Shown piece by piece: positions 16,177 to 25,274 of a stretch of 64,000 nucleotides of DNA. The stretch is from Pseudogracilibacillus sp037892545 (GTDB taxonomy: Bacteria; Bacillota; Bacilli; Bacillales; Amphibacillaceae): NCBI RefSeq assembly GCF_037892545.1, contig NZ_JBBKBG010000009.1:11514-75513 (forward strand), given 5' to 3'. The notes beneath the pieces were generated by a model that was not told where the DNA came from, did no database searches, and was given only the letters and a program-made list of their open reading frames with translations. A program made the translations under genes and the position numbers. How positions within the stretch are numbered: the stretch's first letter is position 1; each line of letters starts with the position of its first letter.

Positions 16177-16893
16177 TTACTTTTTAATCGTCATTCGATG
16201 CATAAATATATAGCTTACAAGATAAACAATGATACTAAGTCCGAACATATAATAAAAATAATTAAATTCAAAGTGTAATACGATATATTCCAATAATTGA
16301 AATACTGCCCCTTCATTACTCATATCTAAGACAAATAGCACGCCAATGATCCCCATAAATGAGAAGCCGATTAATTTCCCATATCGATAAAAAATTAACG
16401 ATATAAAAAATACAACCATACTTAATAACATCGTAATCGAAATATCTACGATCATTTCCGTTGCAAAGGTCGAATTCGGTAGTAAATCTGCAATATGATT
16501 GATCGTAAATTCACTAGAACCATTACTCAATACTAATGCTCTACCATTCATATCAAAGAACATTTTCAATATTGCTTGGATTAGCTGAATGACTATTGCG
16601 TTCAAAATGGAAGTTACGAATAAGAAAATACCTAATGATAAGAAAATCGGAAATCTTGTCACTCCTAATTTGATCATAAATGGTATGACCCCTGTCACAA
16701 CCATTCCAGCAACAATTGGTGTGTAAAAATACATCGGTGCTGATAAGGTCAACTCAGTCATACTCGATTGCAATAAATACGTTGATCCCACTGATAGAAT
16801 GACAATTCCTATTAAAATAGCCCAAAATGTTAGTAATGATATTTTATAATTCGTATATATCATATGCATGGTACCTTTCATTTCCTGTATCAT
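16177..16893 (-). CDS. ABC transporter membrane permease
   Basis: 238 residues with six hydrophobic segments and little soluble sequence apart from a loop near residues 120-145. AAAGGAGC precedes the ATG. It follows the ATPase gene by 3 nt and is the third gene of a GntR-ATPase-permease operon. No recognisable substrate-specific motif; the layout resembles ytr/yhc-type exporters linked to envelope stress. Confidence 0.72.
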   Translation of the reverse strand: MIQEMKGTMHMIYTNYKISLLTFWAILIGIVILSVGSTYLLQSSMTELTLSAPMYFYTPIVAGMVVTGVIPFMIKLGVTRFPIFLSLGIFLFVTSILNAIVIQLIQAILKMFFDMNGRALVLSNGSSEFTINHIADLLPNSTFATEMIVDISITMLLSMVVFFISLIFYRYGKLIGFSFMGIIGVLFVLDMSNEGAVFQLLEYIVLHFEFNYFYYMFGLSIIVYLVSYIFMHRMTIKK

Positions 16894-16896
16894 TTG

Positions 16897-17754
16897 TTAT
16901 GCTCCTTTCTCTGTATCAGTTAGATAAATCATTAAATCTTGGATCGGAATTCCTTCCACACGGAATCCCGCTTTTATTGCTTCTTCTTTATTTCCATAAA
17001 TGGAGGCCGTCATCATGTTCGCAATTTGCTTCGTTTCCATTACATGTTTATTAGCAATGAAATGTTTCACTTCCTCTACATCACCTGTAATAACGAAGGC
17101 ACTATTGCGTAATGTTTCTGCTTGTTCATGAAGCATTAACTCTCCTTCTTGCAAAATTAATACTTCCTCAAATAACAAACTTACTTCATCAATTAAATGT
17201 GTCGAAAAGATAATCATTCTTTCATTTTTTTCATATTGCTCTAATAAAATATTGTAAAACCTCTTCCGTCCAGCCGCATCAAGTCCAATATATGGTTCAT
17301 CAAAAATCGTAATCGGGGCATTACTAGCTAAACCAACAATTATGCCAACTGCCGAACTCATTCCTTTTGAATATGTTTTTAATCGTTTTTTAATTGGAAG
17401 TTTATAAAGTTTCACTAGGTCATGTACCAATTGTTCGTCCCAATAGTCATAAAGAATAGAGCACGTTTTAAAAATATCTTTCACTTTCATTTCTTTTTGA
17501 AAATTATCGCCTTCTTTAATCATACAAATATTTTTCGTTATCGAACGATTATTAAAAGGAATCTCTCCATCTACTTTTACTGTTCCAGAGGTTGGTAGTT
17601 GTAATCCTGCTAATATATCCATAAAAGTTGTCTTCCCTGCACCATTTCGACCGAGCAGTCCATAAATTTTTGGTCCATTTAATGTAAATGATACATTTTT
17701 TAATGCATCGGTCTTTTTATAAGTTTTTGTTAAATGTTCCACTTTCAATTGCAT
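16897..17754 (-). CDS. ABC transporter ATP-binding protein (YtrB-like) with atypical signature
   Basis: 285-residue ATPase. Walker A GRNGAGKTT near residue 35, Walker B ITIFDEPYIGLD near 155 and H-loop STHLIDE are intact. The signature motif reads YSKGMSSAVGI instead of LSGGQ; the SKGM form is known in YtrB- and bacitracin-type relatives, so it does not imply inactivity. AAAGGAGGAG at ideal spacing. Coupled with the upstream GntR gene (1-nt gap) and downstream permease. Confidence 0.85.
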   Translation of the reverse strand: MQLKVEHLTKTYKKTDALKNVSFTLNGPKIYGLLGRNGAGKTTFMDILAGLQLPTSGTVKVDGEIPFNNRSITKNICMIKEGDNFQKEMKVKDIFKTCSILYDYWDEQLVHDLVKLYKLPIKKRLKTYSKGMSSAVGIIVGLASNAPITIFDEPYIGLDAAGRKRFYNILLEQYEKNERMIIFSTHLIDEVSLLFEEVLILQEGELMLHEQAETLRNSAFVITGDVEEVKHFIANKHVMETKQIANMMTASIYGNKEEAIKAGFRVEGIPIQDLMIYLTDTEKGA

Positions 17755-17755
17755 A

Positions 17756-18118
17756 TTACTTCTCCTCCTTTAACATTTTTACTAATTGTTCATTCGTTAT
17801 ATTTAATTTTTTCGCCTCTTCTTGTAAGGGTAAAATAAAATGGTCATAAAACTCTTGTAATCTTTTCTCTCGAATAATTTGGATTGCATCTTCTGTGACA
17901 AACATCCCAACACCTCTTTGCTTCTTTAATATATTTTCCTGCACAAGTTCATTCATCCCTTGTCTTGCTGTTGCTGGATTTATTTGATAAAACTTTGCTA
18001 ATTCATTTGTTGATGGAGCTTTTTCACCAATCGCAATCGATCCTTTTAATATTGCATCCTCTAAAAATTCTTTAATTTGTATATAGATTGGTCGTTGGTC
18101 ATCTAATTCCCTTTTCAT
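17756..18118 (-). CDS. GntR family (YtrA subfamily) transcriptional regulator
   Basis: 120-residue regulator with N-terminal winged helix-turn-helix (IYIQIKEFLEDAIL, APSTNELAKFYQINPATARQ, wing KQRGVGMFV) and a short helical tail. First gene of the operon with the ATPase and permease. The perfect 18-bp palindrome just upstream (18145-18162) is its likely operator. Distinct from the GntR at 11.4 kb, which controls a different ABC system. Confidence 0.88.
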   Translation of the reverse strand: MKRELDDQRPIYIQIKEFLEDAILKGSIAIGEKAPSTNELAKFYQINPATARQGMNELVQENILKKQRGVGMFVTEDAIQIIREKRLQEFYDHFILPLQEEAKKLNITNEQLVKMLKEEK

Positions 18119-18144
18119 CTGTGCACCACCTTTTTTATAGGTTA

Positions 18145-18162
18145 GTTAGTTATATAACTAAC
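18145..18162. promoter_or_regulatory. GntR/YtrA-type operator
   Basis: GTTAGTTATATAACTAAC is a perfect 18-bp palindrome 27 bp upstream of the gntR start. Its TTATATAA core resembles the arms of the operator at 11342-11360. Confidence 0.7.
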
Positions 18163-18202
18163 CATATAACCAATCAAGTAATTTGTCAATACGATTCCAC
18201 AA

Positions 18203-18231
18203 AAAAAGACGGAAATTATCCGTCTTTTTTA
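18203..18231. terminator. Bidirectional terminator at the end of the SPFH gene
   Basis: GACGGA (18208-18213)/TCCGTC (18219-18224) flanked by A-run and T-run. It overlaps the SPFH stop codon at 18216 and insulates that gene from the gntR operon promoter. Confidence 0.75.
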
Positions 18232-18821
18232 ATATTCGTTATATTTGCCTCTATCACTTCGATCCCGATTCGATCTACTCTTTGTTGTATTTCCTCCTGC
18301 AAAAGATTTTTCATAGTTTGTGGTAAGTTTTTTTCAAATTGATTTTTTGTTCCATCGCTAAGTTGGGTAGTCATTAAAATTTTTATAGCGGCTACACTCT
18401 GTTCCTTCATATAGGCATGATAATTTTCCACTTCATACAATGCCTTCGCCGTATCTACGACTTTATACTGGATGTAAAGATGAACCGTCCATGTTTCATT
18501 GTCTGTTCCATAAATGGTAATATCTTTTAAATGGATCGACTCATTTCTGAGTGAAATCGTTCTTTTTTTAGTAAGCGGAATGGTAAAAATGAACCCATGT
18601 TTACGAATCGTCCCTACATATCCATGATAAAATGTAATTAATTTCGCTTCATTCGGATATACAAATGTAAAACTCGTTAAAAAGAAAAGAGTTATAATAA
18701 ATAATAGTAATGCAACTACATAATGATGATGCAAGAAGCTAAGTACCGCACATATTGTAAGGATCCCGATTATGATCATTCCTAAAATACCATTCAATGA
18801 CCATGCTTCTTTTTCAATCAT
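18216..18821 (-). CDS. SPFH/Band 7 domain membrane protein
   Basis: About 201 residues. Two adjacent hydrophobic segments at residues 10-55 (LNGILGMIIIGILTICAVLS and VVALLLFIITLFFLTSF) precede an SPFH domain with FVYPNEAKLITFYHGYVGTI near 56-75, IHLKDITIYGTDN and a C-terminal IGIEVIEANITNI. It stops shortly after the SPFH core, lacking the long coiled coil of flotillins. ATG at 18821 has GGAGAGGAAG upstream; an earlier in-frame ATG at 18875 does not. Probably a small membrane-organising or protease-modulating protein. Confidence 0.78.
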   Translation of the reverse strand: MIEKEAWSLNGILGMIIIGILTICAVLSFLHHHYVVALLLFIITLFFLTSFTFVYPNEAKLITFYHGYVGTIRKHGFIFTIPLTKKRTISLRNESIHLKDITIYGTDNETWTVHLYIQYKVVDTAKALYEVENYHAYMKEQSVAAIKILMTTQLSDGTKNQFEKNLPQTMKNLLQEEIQQRVDRIGIEVIEANITNIKKDG

Positions 18822-18948
18822 AAAAATTCTTCCTCTCCAAAAGCCATTTCTTCTAGTTTTGCCAATTTTGAACATTTTAATATAAATTATTTGAGTTTTT
18901 TTGAAATATTCCTTTTTTGTGGAGGAGGTGGTTATGGTTTTCGACTGA

Positions 18949-19265
18949 ATTCTTGCGATTTGTGGCTTGGGTTATTGCAGGTTTGATGTTGGGTTCTTGC
19001 AACTTCGCACTATATTCTTGCAACTTTGCACTGCATTCTTGCAACCTCAACCTATATTCTTGCAACTTCGCACTTTATTCTTGCAACTTTGGGTGGGATT
19101 CTTGCAACTTCGCTCTGTATTTTTGCAACTTTGCACTGGATTCTTGCAACTTCACACTGGATTCTTGCAACTTCGGCCCATATTCTTGCAACTTTGCACT
19201 GTATTCTTGCAACTTCGGCCCATATTCTTGCAACTTCACACTGTATTCTTGCAACTACCTAGTTT
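18949..19265. repeat. 21-bp tandem repeat array (ATTCTTGCAACTT satellite), locus 1
   Basis: Thirteen units start every 21 bp from 18993 to 19245; two degenerate units at 18949 and 18971 are spaced 22 bp. The conserved core is ATTCTTGCAACTT with a palindromic TTGCAA; the last 8 bp vary (CGCACTAT, TGGGTGGG, CGGCCCAT and others). All units have the same orientation. It lies between the clpE terminator and the SPFH gene. A second array is at 34738-34884. Confidence 0.9.
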
Positions 19266-19270
19266 ACATA

Positions 19271-19304
19271 AAAAAAGCGGTGCTATCAATGATAGCACCG
19301 CTTC
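19271..19304 (-). terminator. Rho-independent terminator of clpE
   Basis: Perfect 13-bp stem AAGCGGTGCTATC / GATAGCACCGCTT (19275-19287 with 19291-19303), 3-nt loop, T-run on the minus strand, 8 bp after the clpE stop codon. Confidence 0.9.
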
Positions 19305-19310
19305 AGCTCA

Positions 19311-21449
19311 TTATGCTTTTTTCATGACGATTTCTTCATCTTCTAATACAACTTGAACTTCTTTTATTGTTTCATCTTCTAAGATTAAGTCCGTTAATCT
19401 ATCTTCAATTTCATTTTGGATAACACGACGTAATGGTCTGGCACCAAAACGAGGGTCATATCCTAATTTGACTAAATGAGTTTTCGCCTCATCTGTTATA
19501 TGGATAGAAATATCACTATTTTCAATTGTGTTTTCTAATTCTGTAAGCATTAAATCGAAAATGTGTAATAAATGTTCTTCTTCTAGCTCATTGAATGTAA
19601 CAATTGCATCGAAACGGTTCAAGAATTCAGGCTTAAAGTAATCTGATAAGTTTTCAAAAGAAGAAATTACGTTGTTTTCTTTTTCAAAACCGACATTTAC
19701 TTCTTTAACCTGTGAACCAGCATTGCTCGTCATAATTATAACTGTGTCTTTAAAACTCACTGTTCTACCATGTGAGTCTGTTAAATGACCATCTTCCATA
19801 ATTTGTAGGAACATATTTTGTACGTCTGGGTGTGCTTTTTCAATTTCGTCTAATAAGATGATTGAATATGGTTGGCGTCGTACCTTTTCTGTTAATTGTC
19901 CTGCCTCTTCATGACCTACATATCCTGGAGGAGAACCAATTAATTTTGATACTGTATGTTTTTCCATATACTCACTCATATCGAGACGAACTAACGCATC
20001 TCTTGTACCAAACATTTCCTCTGCTAATACTTTTGATAATTCAGTTTTCCCAACACCAGTTGGTCCGACGAATAAAAATGATCCTATTGGACGATATTTT
20101 GATTTTAACCCTGCACGACTACGGCGGATTGCTTTAGCAATATGATCCACTGCCTCATCTTGTCCAATCACTTTTGCGCGTAAATGTTCGGCGAAGTTTT
20201 TCATTTTTTCCCGTTCATCTGTCTGCAATTTTGTCACAGGGACACCTGTTTTTTCCTCAATTATTTGTTCTATATCTTCTACTTTTACCGCAGCACGAAC
20301 TTCTGTATCAGCTTCATTTGCTTTGTCTAGCTGTTTTTGTAATTGGATTTCTTGGTAACGTAGGTTCGCTGCACGTTCATAATCTTCTTGTTCTGCAGCT
20401 GCTTCTTTTTCTTTCGTTATCTTTTCTAATTGTTGTTCAATAGAGTCAGAATCTTTATCCGCGTTCGCAAGGTTCAGTCTCGCACCAACTTCATCCATTA
20501 AATCAATTGCTTTATCTGGTAAAAAGCGGTCTTGAATGTAACGGTTTGATAATTGTACGAACGCATCCACCACTTCGTCACTATATGTGACACCATGGAA
20601 CTGTTCGTAACGTGATTTAATTCCTTGTAAAATTTGTACCGCTTCTTCTAATGAAGGCTCTTTTACAATAATTGGTTGGAAACGACGCTCTAATGCAGCA
20701 TCCTTTTCAATTTGACGATACTCTTTTAATGTTGTTGCACCAATAATTTGTAACTCTCCACGAGCTAAGGCAGGTTTTAAAATATTCCCTGCATCCATTT
20801 GAGATCCTTCTGTCATTCCAGCACCGACTAATAAATGAAGCTCATCGATAAATAAAATAACTTCTGGACGGTCTTTTAACTCTTGGATTAATTGCTGCAT
20901 TCTTTCTTCAAATTGTCCACGGATTCCTGTATTTGCAACTAATGAAGCAACATCTAATACATATACTTCTTTGTTCATTAATTTGGAAGGGACATTTCCT
21001 TCTACAATTTTTAATGCTAACCCTTCCGCGATTGCTGTTTTACCAACACCAGGTTCCCCAATTAAAACAGGATTGTTTTTGTTTCGGCGGTTTAAAGTTT
21101 CTATAACACGTTTTACTTCTATATCACGGCCGATAACTGGATCAATTCGATTGTTTCTCGCATCGTCTGTTACATTATTACCTAATTGATCTAATAAACC
21201 ATCACGACCGCCGCCTTGTTTCTGTTTTGTTTTCGTTCGGCTTTGACCTTGGTTAAATCCTCCCATATTTTGCTGGAAAAATCCTTGATCAAAAAATCCA
21301 TCTCCTTGCATAAAGTTACTCATATCTGACATTTGATTTTGTACTTTGTTAAAACATTCATTACATAAATGTAATTGCATCTTCTCATTATTGAATTGCA
21401 TTGCCATATTTACATTTGCACGATTAATTCCACACTGTTGACATTTCAT
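19311..21449 (-). CDS. clpE: ATP-dependent Clp protease ATP-binding subunit ClpE
   Basis: 712-residue Hsp100 unfoldase. N-terminal zinc finger CQQC-(X)n-CNEC (residues 3-34), glycine/glutamine-rich linker, then AAA-1 with Walker A GEPGVGKT near 123 and FIDELH. A UVR coiled-coil segment (QEDYERAANLRYQEIQ) lies near 360; AAA-2 has GPTGVGKT near 465 and LLDEIEKAHPDV; the C terminus is the ClpB-small type (ARPLRRVIQNEIEDRL). ClpE pairs with ClpP for disposal of heat-damaged proteins and CtsR. CtsR boxes upstream indicate heat-inducible derepression. Confidence 0.96.
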   Translation of the reverse strand: MKCQQCGINRANVNMAMQFNNEKMQLHLCNECFNKVQNQMSDMSNFMQGDGFFDQGFFQQNMGGFNQGQSRTKTKQKQGGGRDGLLDQLGNNVTDDARNNRIDPVIGRDIEVKRVIETLNRRNKNNPVLIGEPGVGKTAIAEGLALKIVEGNVPSKLMNKEVYVLDVASLVANTGIRGQFEERMQQLIQELKDRPEVILFIDELHLLVGAGMTEGSQMDAGNILKPALARGELQIIGATTLKEYRQIEKDAALERRFQPIIVKEPSLEEAVQILQGIKSRYEQFHGVTYSDEVVDAFVQLSNRYIQDRFLPDKAIDLMDEVGARLNLANADKDSDSIEQQLEKITKEKEAAAEQEDYERAANLRYQEIQLQKQLDKANEADTEVRAAVKVEDIEQIIEEKTGVPVTKLQTDEREKMKNFAEHLRAKVIGQDEAVDHIAKAIRRSRAGLKSKYRPIGSFLFVGPTGVGKTELSKVLAEEMFGTRDALVRLDMSEYMEKHTVSKLIGSPPGYVGHEEAGQLTEKVRRQPYSIILLDEIEKAHPDVQNMFLQIMEDGHLTDSHGRTVSFKDTVIIMTSNAGSQVKEVNVGFEKENNVISSFENLSDYFKPEFLNRFDAIVTFNELEEEHLLHIFDLMLTELENTIENSDISIHITDEAKTHLVKLGYDPRFGARPLRRVIQNEIEDRLTDLILEDETIKEVQVVLEDEEIVMKKA

Positions 21450-21509
21450 ATTATAGTTCCTCCTTTAATATATAATATGATGTTATTCGCCAAGTTTGTC
21501 TTTCGTCAT

Positions 21510-21569
21510 TTTGACTTTGACTATCTTTGACTATGATTTTATTATACACTGACCTTCTTTGACTTTCAA
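21510..21569 (-). promoter_or_regulatory. clpE promoter with CtsR boxes
   Basis: On the minus strand TTGAAA (21569-21564), exactly 17 bp, TATAAT (21546-21541). CtsR heptad pairs: AGTCAAA-GAA-GGTCAGT at 21564-21548 inside the promoter spacer, and a perfect AGTCAAA-GAT-AGTCAAA at 21532-21516 downstream of the -10. A third adjacent GTCAAA lies at 21515-21510. Confidence 0.9.
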
Positions 21570-21589
21570 GTCTTTTTTCTTATTTTTTT

Positions 21590-21634
21590 AAAAATAAATA
21601 AAACAACGTCGAATATATTTGATCGACGCTGTTT
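21590..21634 (-). terminator. Terminator of the acyl-CoA synthetase gene
   Basis: AAACAACGTCGA (21601-21612) with TCGACGCTGTTT (21623-21634), 12 pairs including one G-U, followed by a T-rich run on the minus strand just after the stop at 21649. Confidence 0.8.
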
Positions 21635-21648
21635 CATCTCTATTTTAA

Positions 21649-23232
21649 TTATCCATTTTGTTCATTATATCTTGCTTTTTCTAATTCTCTCAGTTCTACT
21701 CGACGGATTTTTCCTGACACTGTTTTTGGTAATTCCGTTATAAATTCAATTTTTCTAGGATATTTATATGGTGCAGTTTCTTTTTTGCAAAAAGTTTTTA
21801 ATTCATCAATTAATGAAACTTCATCTGCAACCTCATGCCGTAATACAATAAAAGCTTTTACCAATTGGCCCCGTATTTCATCTGGTGTTCCAACAACAGC
21901 ACATTCCTGAACAGCCGGGTGCCTTACGAGCACATCTTCTACTTCAAATGGTCCGATTGTATAGCCAGAACTTACAATAATATCATCATCCCGGCCTTCA
22001 AACCAAAAATATCCATCTTCATCTTTTTTGGCGCGATCGCCCGTAACATAGAAATCTCCGCGTTTGGCAATAGACGTTCTTTCTTCATCTTTATAATATT
22101 GTTTAAACAATGCTGGACTATTTAATTTAACAGCAATATCACCGACTTCTCCAACGTCTACAATTGTTCCTGCGTCATTAATTATTTCTACCTCATTACC
22201 AGGTGTTGGTTTCCCCATCGAACCAGGTTTCACTTCCATTTCCTTCATAATACCTAGCAAAAGTGTATTTTCAGTTTGTCCATATCCATCACGTACAGAC
22301 AAATTAAAAGTCTGTTGAAATGTATCAATTACTTCGCGATTTAATGGCTCCCCTGCAGAAACTGCACTATGTAAATGGTTTAAATTATAAGTAGATAATT
22401 GATCTAATTTTGCCATCATACGATATTCAGTGGGCGTACAACATAATACATTAATTTTTTCCTTTTCTAACAGTGTCATATATTTTTCCGCATTAAATTT
22501 TCCATTATATACAAATCCTGTTGCTCCAGAACCTAATACAGACATCAATGGGCTCCAAACCCATTTTTGCCATCCTGGAGCAGCTGTTGCCCAAACGATA
22601 TCATCCTTTTCAATCGCTAACCAATTTTCGGCGACTGTTCGTAAATGTGCATATCCCCATGCATGTGTATGGACAACACCTTTTGGATTACCGGTTGTTC
22701 CAGAAGTATAAGGTAAAAATGCAATATCCTCCTTAGATGTATGTTCCATGTCATACTTTGGACTTGCTTCCTCTTTTAAAGCATCTAAAAAATGCCAACC
22801 TTCGATACTGTTTCCAATGGAGAATTTTAATAATTCATCATATTGCTTAATCCCCTTATAGGCCTCTGCAAATGGAAAATAACTGACAACCCCTTTTACC
22901 TCTCCATGTGTCACTCGATATTGTAAATCGGCTGTCGTTAACATTTCTGAACTTGGGATAATAATAATTCCTGTTTTTAATGCAGCTAAATATGTCTCAT
23001 AAGCTTCGATAATCCTAGGTACCATAACGAGTAATTTATCGCCTTTTTGTAACCCTTTCTCCACTAATACGTTTGCTATTCGATTTACATTCTCAATTAA
23101 TTTGCCATACGTAATTTCTTTCCTCGTACCATTTTCCTCTTTATAAATAAGTGCTAATTTATTTGCCGGATGTCTTTCGATATCCATCATGATGTTATAA
23201 TTATCTGGAGCAATTAAATCATCTCTGTTCAT
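21649..23232 (-). CDS. Acyl-CoA synthetase, AMP-forming (YtcI/AcsA-like)
   Basis: 527-residue ANL-superfamily ligase activating a short or medium-chain carboxylate to acyl-AMP and acyl-CoA. P-loop-like A3 motif YTSGTTGNPKGVVHTH near residue 168; A5 RDGYGQTENTL near 318; A7 YVTGDRAKKDEDGYFWFEGR near 395; A10 catalytic lysine in PKTVSGKIRR near 507. WATAAPGWQKWVW near 214 is shared with acetyl/branched-chain acyl-CoA synthetases, closest in memory to YtcI. GGAGTGGT precedes the ATG. Exact substrate undetermined. Confidence 0.87.
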   Translation of the reverse strand: MNRDDLIAPDNYNIMMDIERHPANKLALIYKEENGTRKEITYGKLIENVNRIANVLVEKGLQKGDKLLVMVPRIIEAYETYLAALKTGIIIIPSSEMLTTADLQYRVTHGEVKGVVSYFPFAEAYKGIKQYDELLKFSIGNSIEGWHFLDALKEEASPKYDMEHTSKEDIAFLPYTSGTTGNPKGVVHTHAWGYAHLRTVAENWLAIEKDDIVWATAAPGWQKWVWSPLMSVLGSGATGFVYNGKFNAEKYMTLLEKEKINVLCCTPTEYRMMAKLDQLSTYNLNHLHSAVSAGEPLNREVIDTFQQTFNLSVRDGYGQTENTLLLGIMKEMEVKPGSMGKPTPGNEVEIINDAGTIVDVGEVGDIAVKLNSPALFKQYYKDEERTSIAKRGDFYVTGDRAKKDEDGYFWFEGRDDDIIVSSGYTIGPFEVEDVLVRHPAVQECAVVGTPDEIRGQLVKAFIVLRHEVADEVSLIDELKTFCKKETAPYKYPRKIEFITELPKTVSGKIRRVELRELEKARYNEQNG

Positions 23233-23301
23233 GTTACCACTCCTTTATCTTTATATTATTTAGTATAACAAAATAAAGGAGTTATTTGAATATTCATTTA
23301 T

Positions 23302-24081
23302 CTAAAACAATGTCGTATCAATGAATTGATGGATCATTAGATCGTCTAAATCTTTAAATGTATAGCCATCTTTTTGTAATGTTTTAATTACATGTTCTAA
23401 CGCTTCTGCATTATCCTTTGATACCGTATGCAATAAAACAATCGCTCCTGGATGAACTTGTTGCATCATTTTATCATAACTATGTTTCCACCCTTGTGTT
23501 TTATCGCGTTCCCAATCTTTGTATGCTAACGACCAGAATACATGTATATATCCTTTTTCTTCTGCCCATTTTAAAGATTTTTCATTAAATGTTCCTTTTG
23601 GCGGTCGCAAGTAAACTGATTGCTTTTCACCAGTAATTTTTTCTACCGCTTTATCCAACTTCTCAATATCTTCATACATCTCATCTTTCGATATTTTCGT
23701 AAAATCTTTGTGGTGGTATGAATGGTTCCCAATATGGTGACCATCTTTTACCATACGTTTGATTAATTCAGGCTCTTCTTTTACATAATGACCTGTGACG
23801 AAAAATGTCGCTGGAACATCATATTTTTTTAATACATCTAATACTTTTTCGGTATAACCTGCTTCATAACCTTGGTCAAACGTAAAATAAATTTCTTTTT
23901 CATCTGTATTTCCTATATGCAATGTGCGATATTTATCAATGATTTTTTCGTATATGCCAAACTCTGGAGGTTTTCCTTCTTTACTTTGTTTAAATCCCCA
24001 GCCATAAGCAGCAACATCATTCGTTGGTTGAAAGAAACTAACTGCCATCATGATCATGAAAATAGATAAAAAGCGTTTCAT
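23302..24081 (-). CDS. pdaA: Polysaccharide deacetylase PdaA (spore-cortex muramic lactam synthesis)
   Basis: 259-residue exported NodB-type deacetylase. Signal peptide MKRFLSIFMIMMAVSFFQ with a hydrophobic core. NodB motifs: FTFDQGYE near residue 82, with Asp-Gln replacing the usual DD (the PdaA hallmark); zinc-binding GNHSYHH near 133; YLRPPKGTFN near 170; ALVLLH-type AIVLLHTVS near 225. PdaA removes acetyl from MurNAc to allow delta-lactam formation, needed for germination. The first in-frame ATG at 24102 contains the SD AAAGGAG, so 24081 is the start. Expected sigma G control. Confidence 0.92.
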   Translation of the reverse strand: MKRFLSIFMIMMAVSFFQPTNDVAAYGWGFKQSKEGKPPEFGIYEKIIDKYRTLHIGNTDEKEIYFTFDQGYEAGYTEKVLDVLKKYDVPATFFVTGHYVKEEPELIKRMVKDGHHIGNHSYHHKDFTKISKDEMYEDIEKLDKAVEKITGEKQSVYLRPPKGTFNEKSLKWAEEKGYIHVFWSLAYKDWERDKTQGWKHSYDKMMQQVHPGAIVLLHTVSKDNAEALEHVIKTLQKDGYTFKDLDDLMIHQFIDTTLF

Positions 24082-24172
24082 CACATTTTCTCCTTTTTTC
24101 ATTAATTTGGCATAGTAGGATGAAAATATACTTGGAAAAATTTACTTCCCCTATACTTTTCATAATTATAAC

Positions 24173-24231
24173 GAAAAAGCCCCCTTAAAGTAGCACAGAC
24201 TTTATGTTTTATCTGTTTACCTTAAGGAGAC
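24173..24231 (-). terminator. Terminator of the opuA operon
   Basis: Interrupted stem: TTAAGG (24222-24227) with CCTTAA (24183-24188) and TCTGT (24212-24216) with ACAGA (24195-24199), followed on the minus strand by GGGGGCTTTTTCG. It lies 100 bp after the last binding-protein gene. Confidence 0.7.
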
Positions 24232-24330
24232 TCATTTCTCTACTACATTCTATTTATTTCATTCTCATTGATTTAACATTCATAATGAATGTATCATGAC
24301 CATTTTTTTGATGGAAGGAGGCTGCAAAGC

Positions 24331-25224
24331 TTATTTTGCGTCTAAATCTTCAATGGAGTTTATGCCCATATAACTTGGAACGGCAAGACCGATTTTCGCA
24401 CCAGATAAATTAGGACCTAAATCGACTAAATTGTCTTCATGTTTATCGTAATACTCTTTTGTCGTCACTGGCAACCAAACACCTACCGTTGCATCTGCAT
24501 CCCCATTTGCGATCGATTCAAATAAAACTGCTGAATCTAATGGTGTTACATTCACTTTAAAACCGACTTGTTCCATTGCTGCTTTTGCAACTCCAGCAGA
24601 AGCACGTTCTGAGTCCCATGGATTAGATGCTAATTCAATTTCTATTCCCGTACCATCAACACCTTCAATCCATTTCGAAACTTTTTCTTCATGATCCTCT
24701 ACCCATTTTTCCGCTACTACTTCCACTTCTTCGCCTGTTTCTTCTGCTTCATATAAAATTGTTTCCATATCTTCTATATCCCATGCAAACTGTTGAAAAA
24801 ATGCGAAAGCTTCTGGCTTTTCTTCCTCTAGTCCTACACGAGTTAATGTATGAATATCTTCTTCCTCCCCATAAATACCGAGAGGATCATCTAAATAAAT
24901 CAAGTCATCATATTTTACAAACATCCAATGAGGATTCCATCCTGTGATAATAATTGGCTCTTCGTTTTTATAGGCACTTTCTAATGCAGCCATCATTGCT
25001 GCTGTCGAAGAAAATTCTACATCCCATCCTGCTAAGCTGTCGTATTCCTCTATCGCTAATTCTGTTTTATTAGAAATACCTGCACCCGCTTCAATTCCAG
25101 TAATCGTATAATCCAATGCTTCACTTAATGACGCATCATTTGCTTCTTCATTCGAACATCCAAATAAAAATAAGCACAATAATATGCTCCATATGACGAA
25201 ACTAAGCTTTCTCCAGTTATGCAT
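24331..25224 (-). CDS. Glycine betaine-binding lipoprotein, OpuAC paralogue 3
   Basis: 297-residue lipoprotein (lipobox LFGC, Cys at 23). Same domain order as B. subtilis OpuAC: ITGIEAGAGIS at the mature N terminus, then ITGWNPHWMF near residue 95, SNPWDSERASAG near 200, and VGVWLPVT near 248, ending PSYMGINSIEDLDAK. The three tryptophans of the betaine cage are in GWNPHW, NPWDSE and VWLP. It is very similar to the neighbouring paralogue 2, suggesting recent duplication. AAGGTG precedes the ATG. Last gene of the opuA operon. Confidence 0.9.
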   Translation of the reverse strand: MHNWRKLSFVIWSILLCLFLFGCSNEEANDASLSEALDYTITGIEAGAGISNKTELAIEEYDSLAGWDVEFSSTAAMMAALESAYKNEEPIIITGWNPHWMFVKYDDLIYLDDPLGIYGEEEDIHTLTRVGLEEEKPEAFAFFQQFAWDIEDMETILYEAEETGEEVEVVAEKWVEDHEEKVSKWIEGVDGTGIEIELASNPWDSERASAGVAKAAMEQVGFKVNVTPLDSAVLFESIANGDADATVGVWLPVTTKEYYDKHEDNLVDLGPNLSGAKIGLAVPSYMGINSIEDLDAK

Positions 25225-25274
25225 CGTTTACACCTTCTTGTTTAAATGGATTATTGAAAAAATCGCACTATTAC

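Noticed and set aside
16897..17754. Inactive ABC ATPase because of the SKGM signature
   Set aside because: Walker A, Walker B and the H-loop are intact, and SKGM-type signatures occur in functional YtrB-like ATPases.
18917..19356. Coding frames of 78-136 codons across the 21-bp array
   Set aside because: A 21-bp period keeps frames open without selection; all three plus-strand frames are open and there is no family match.
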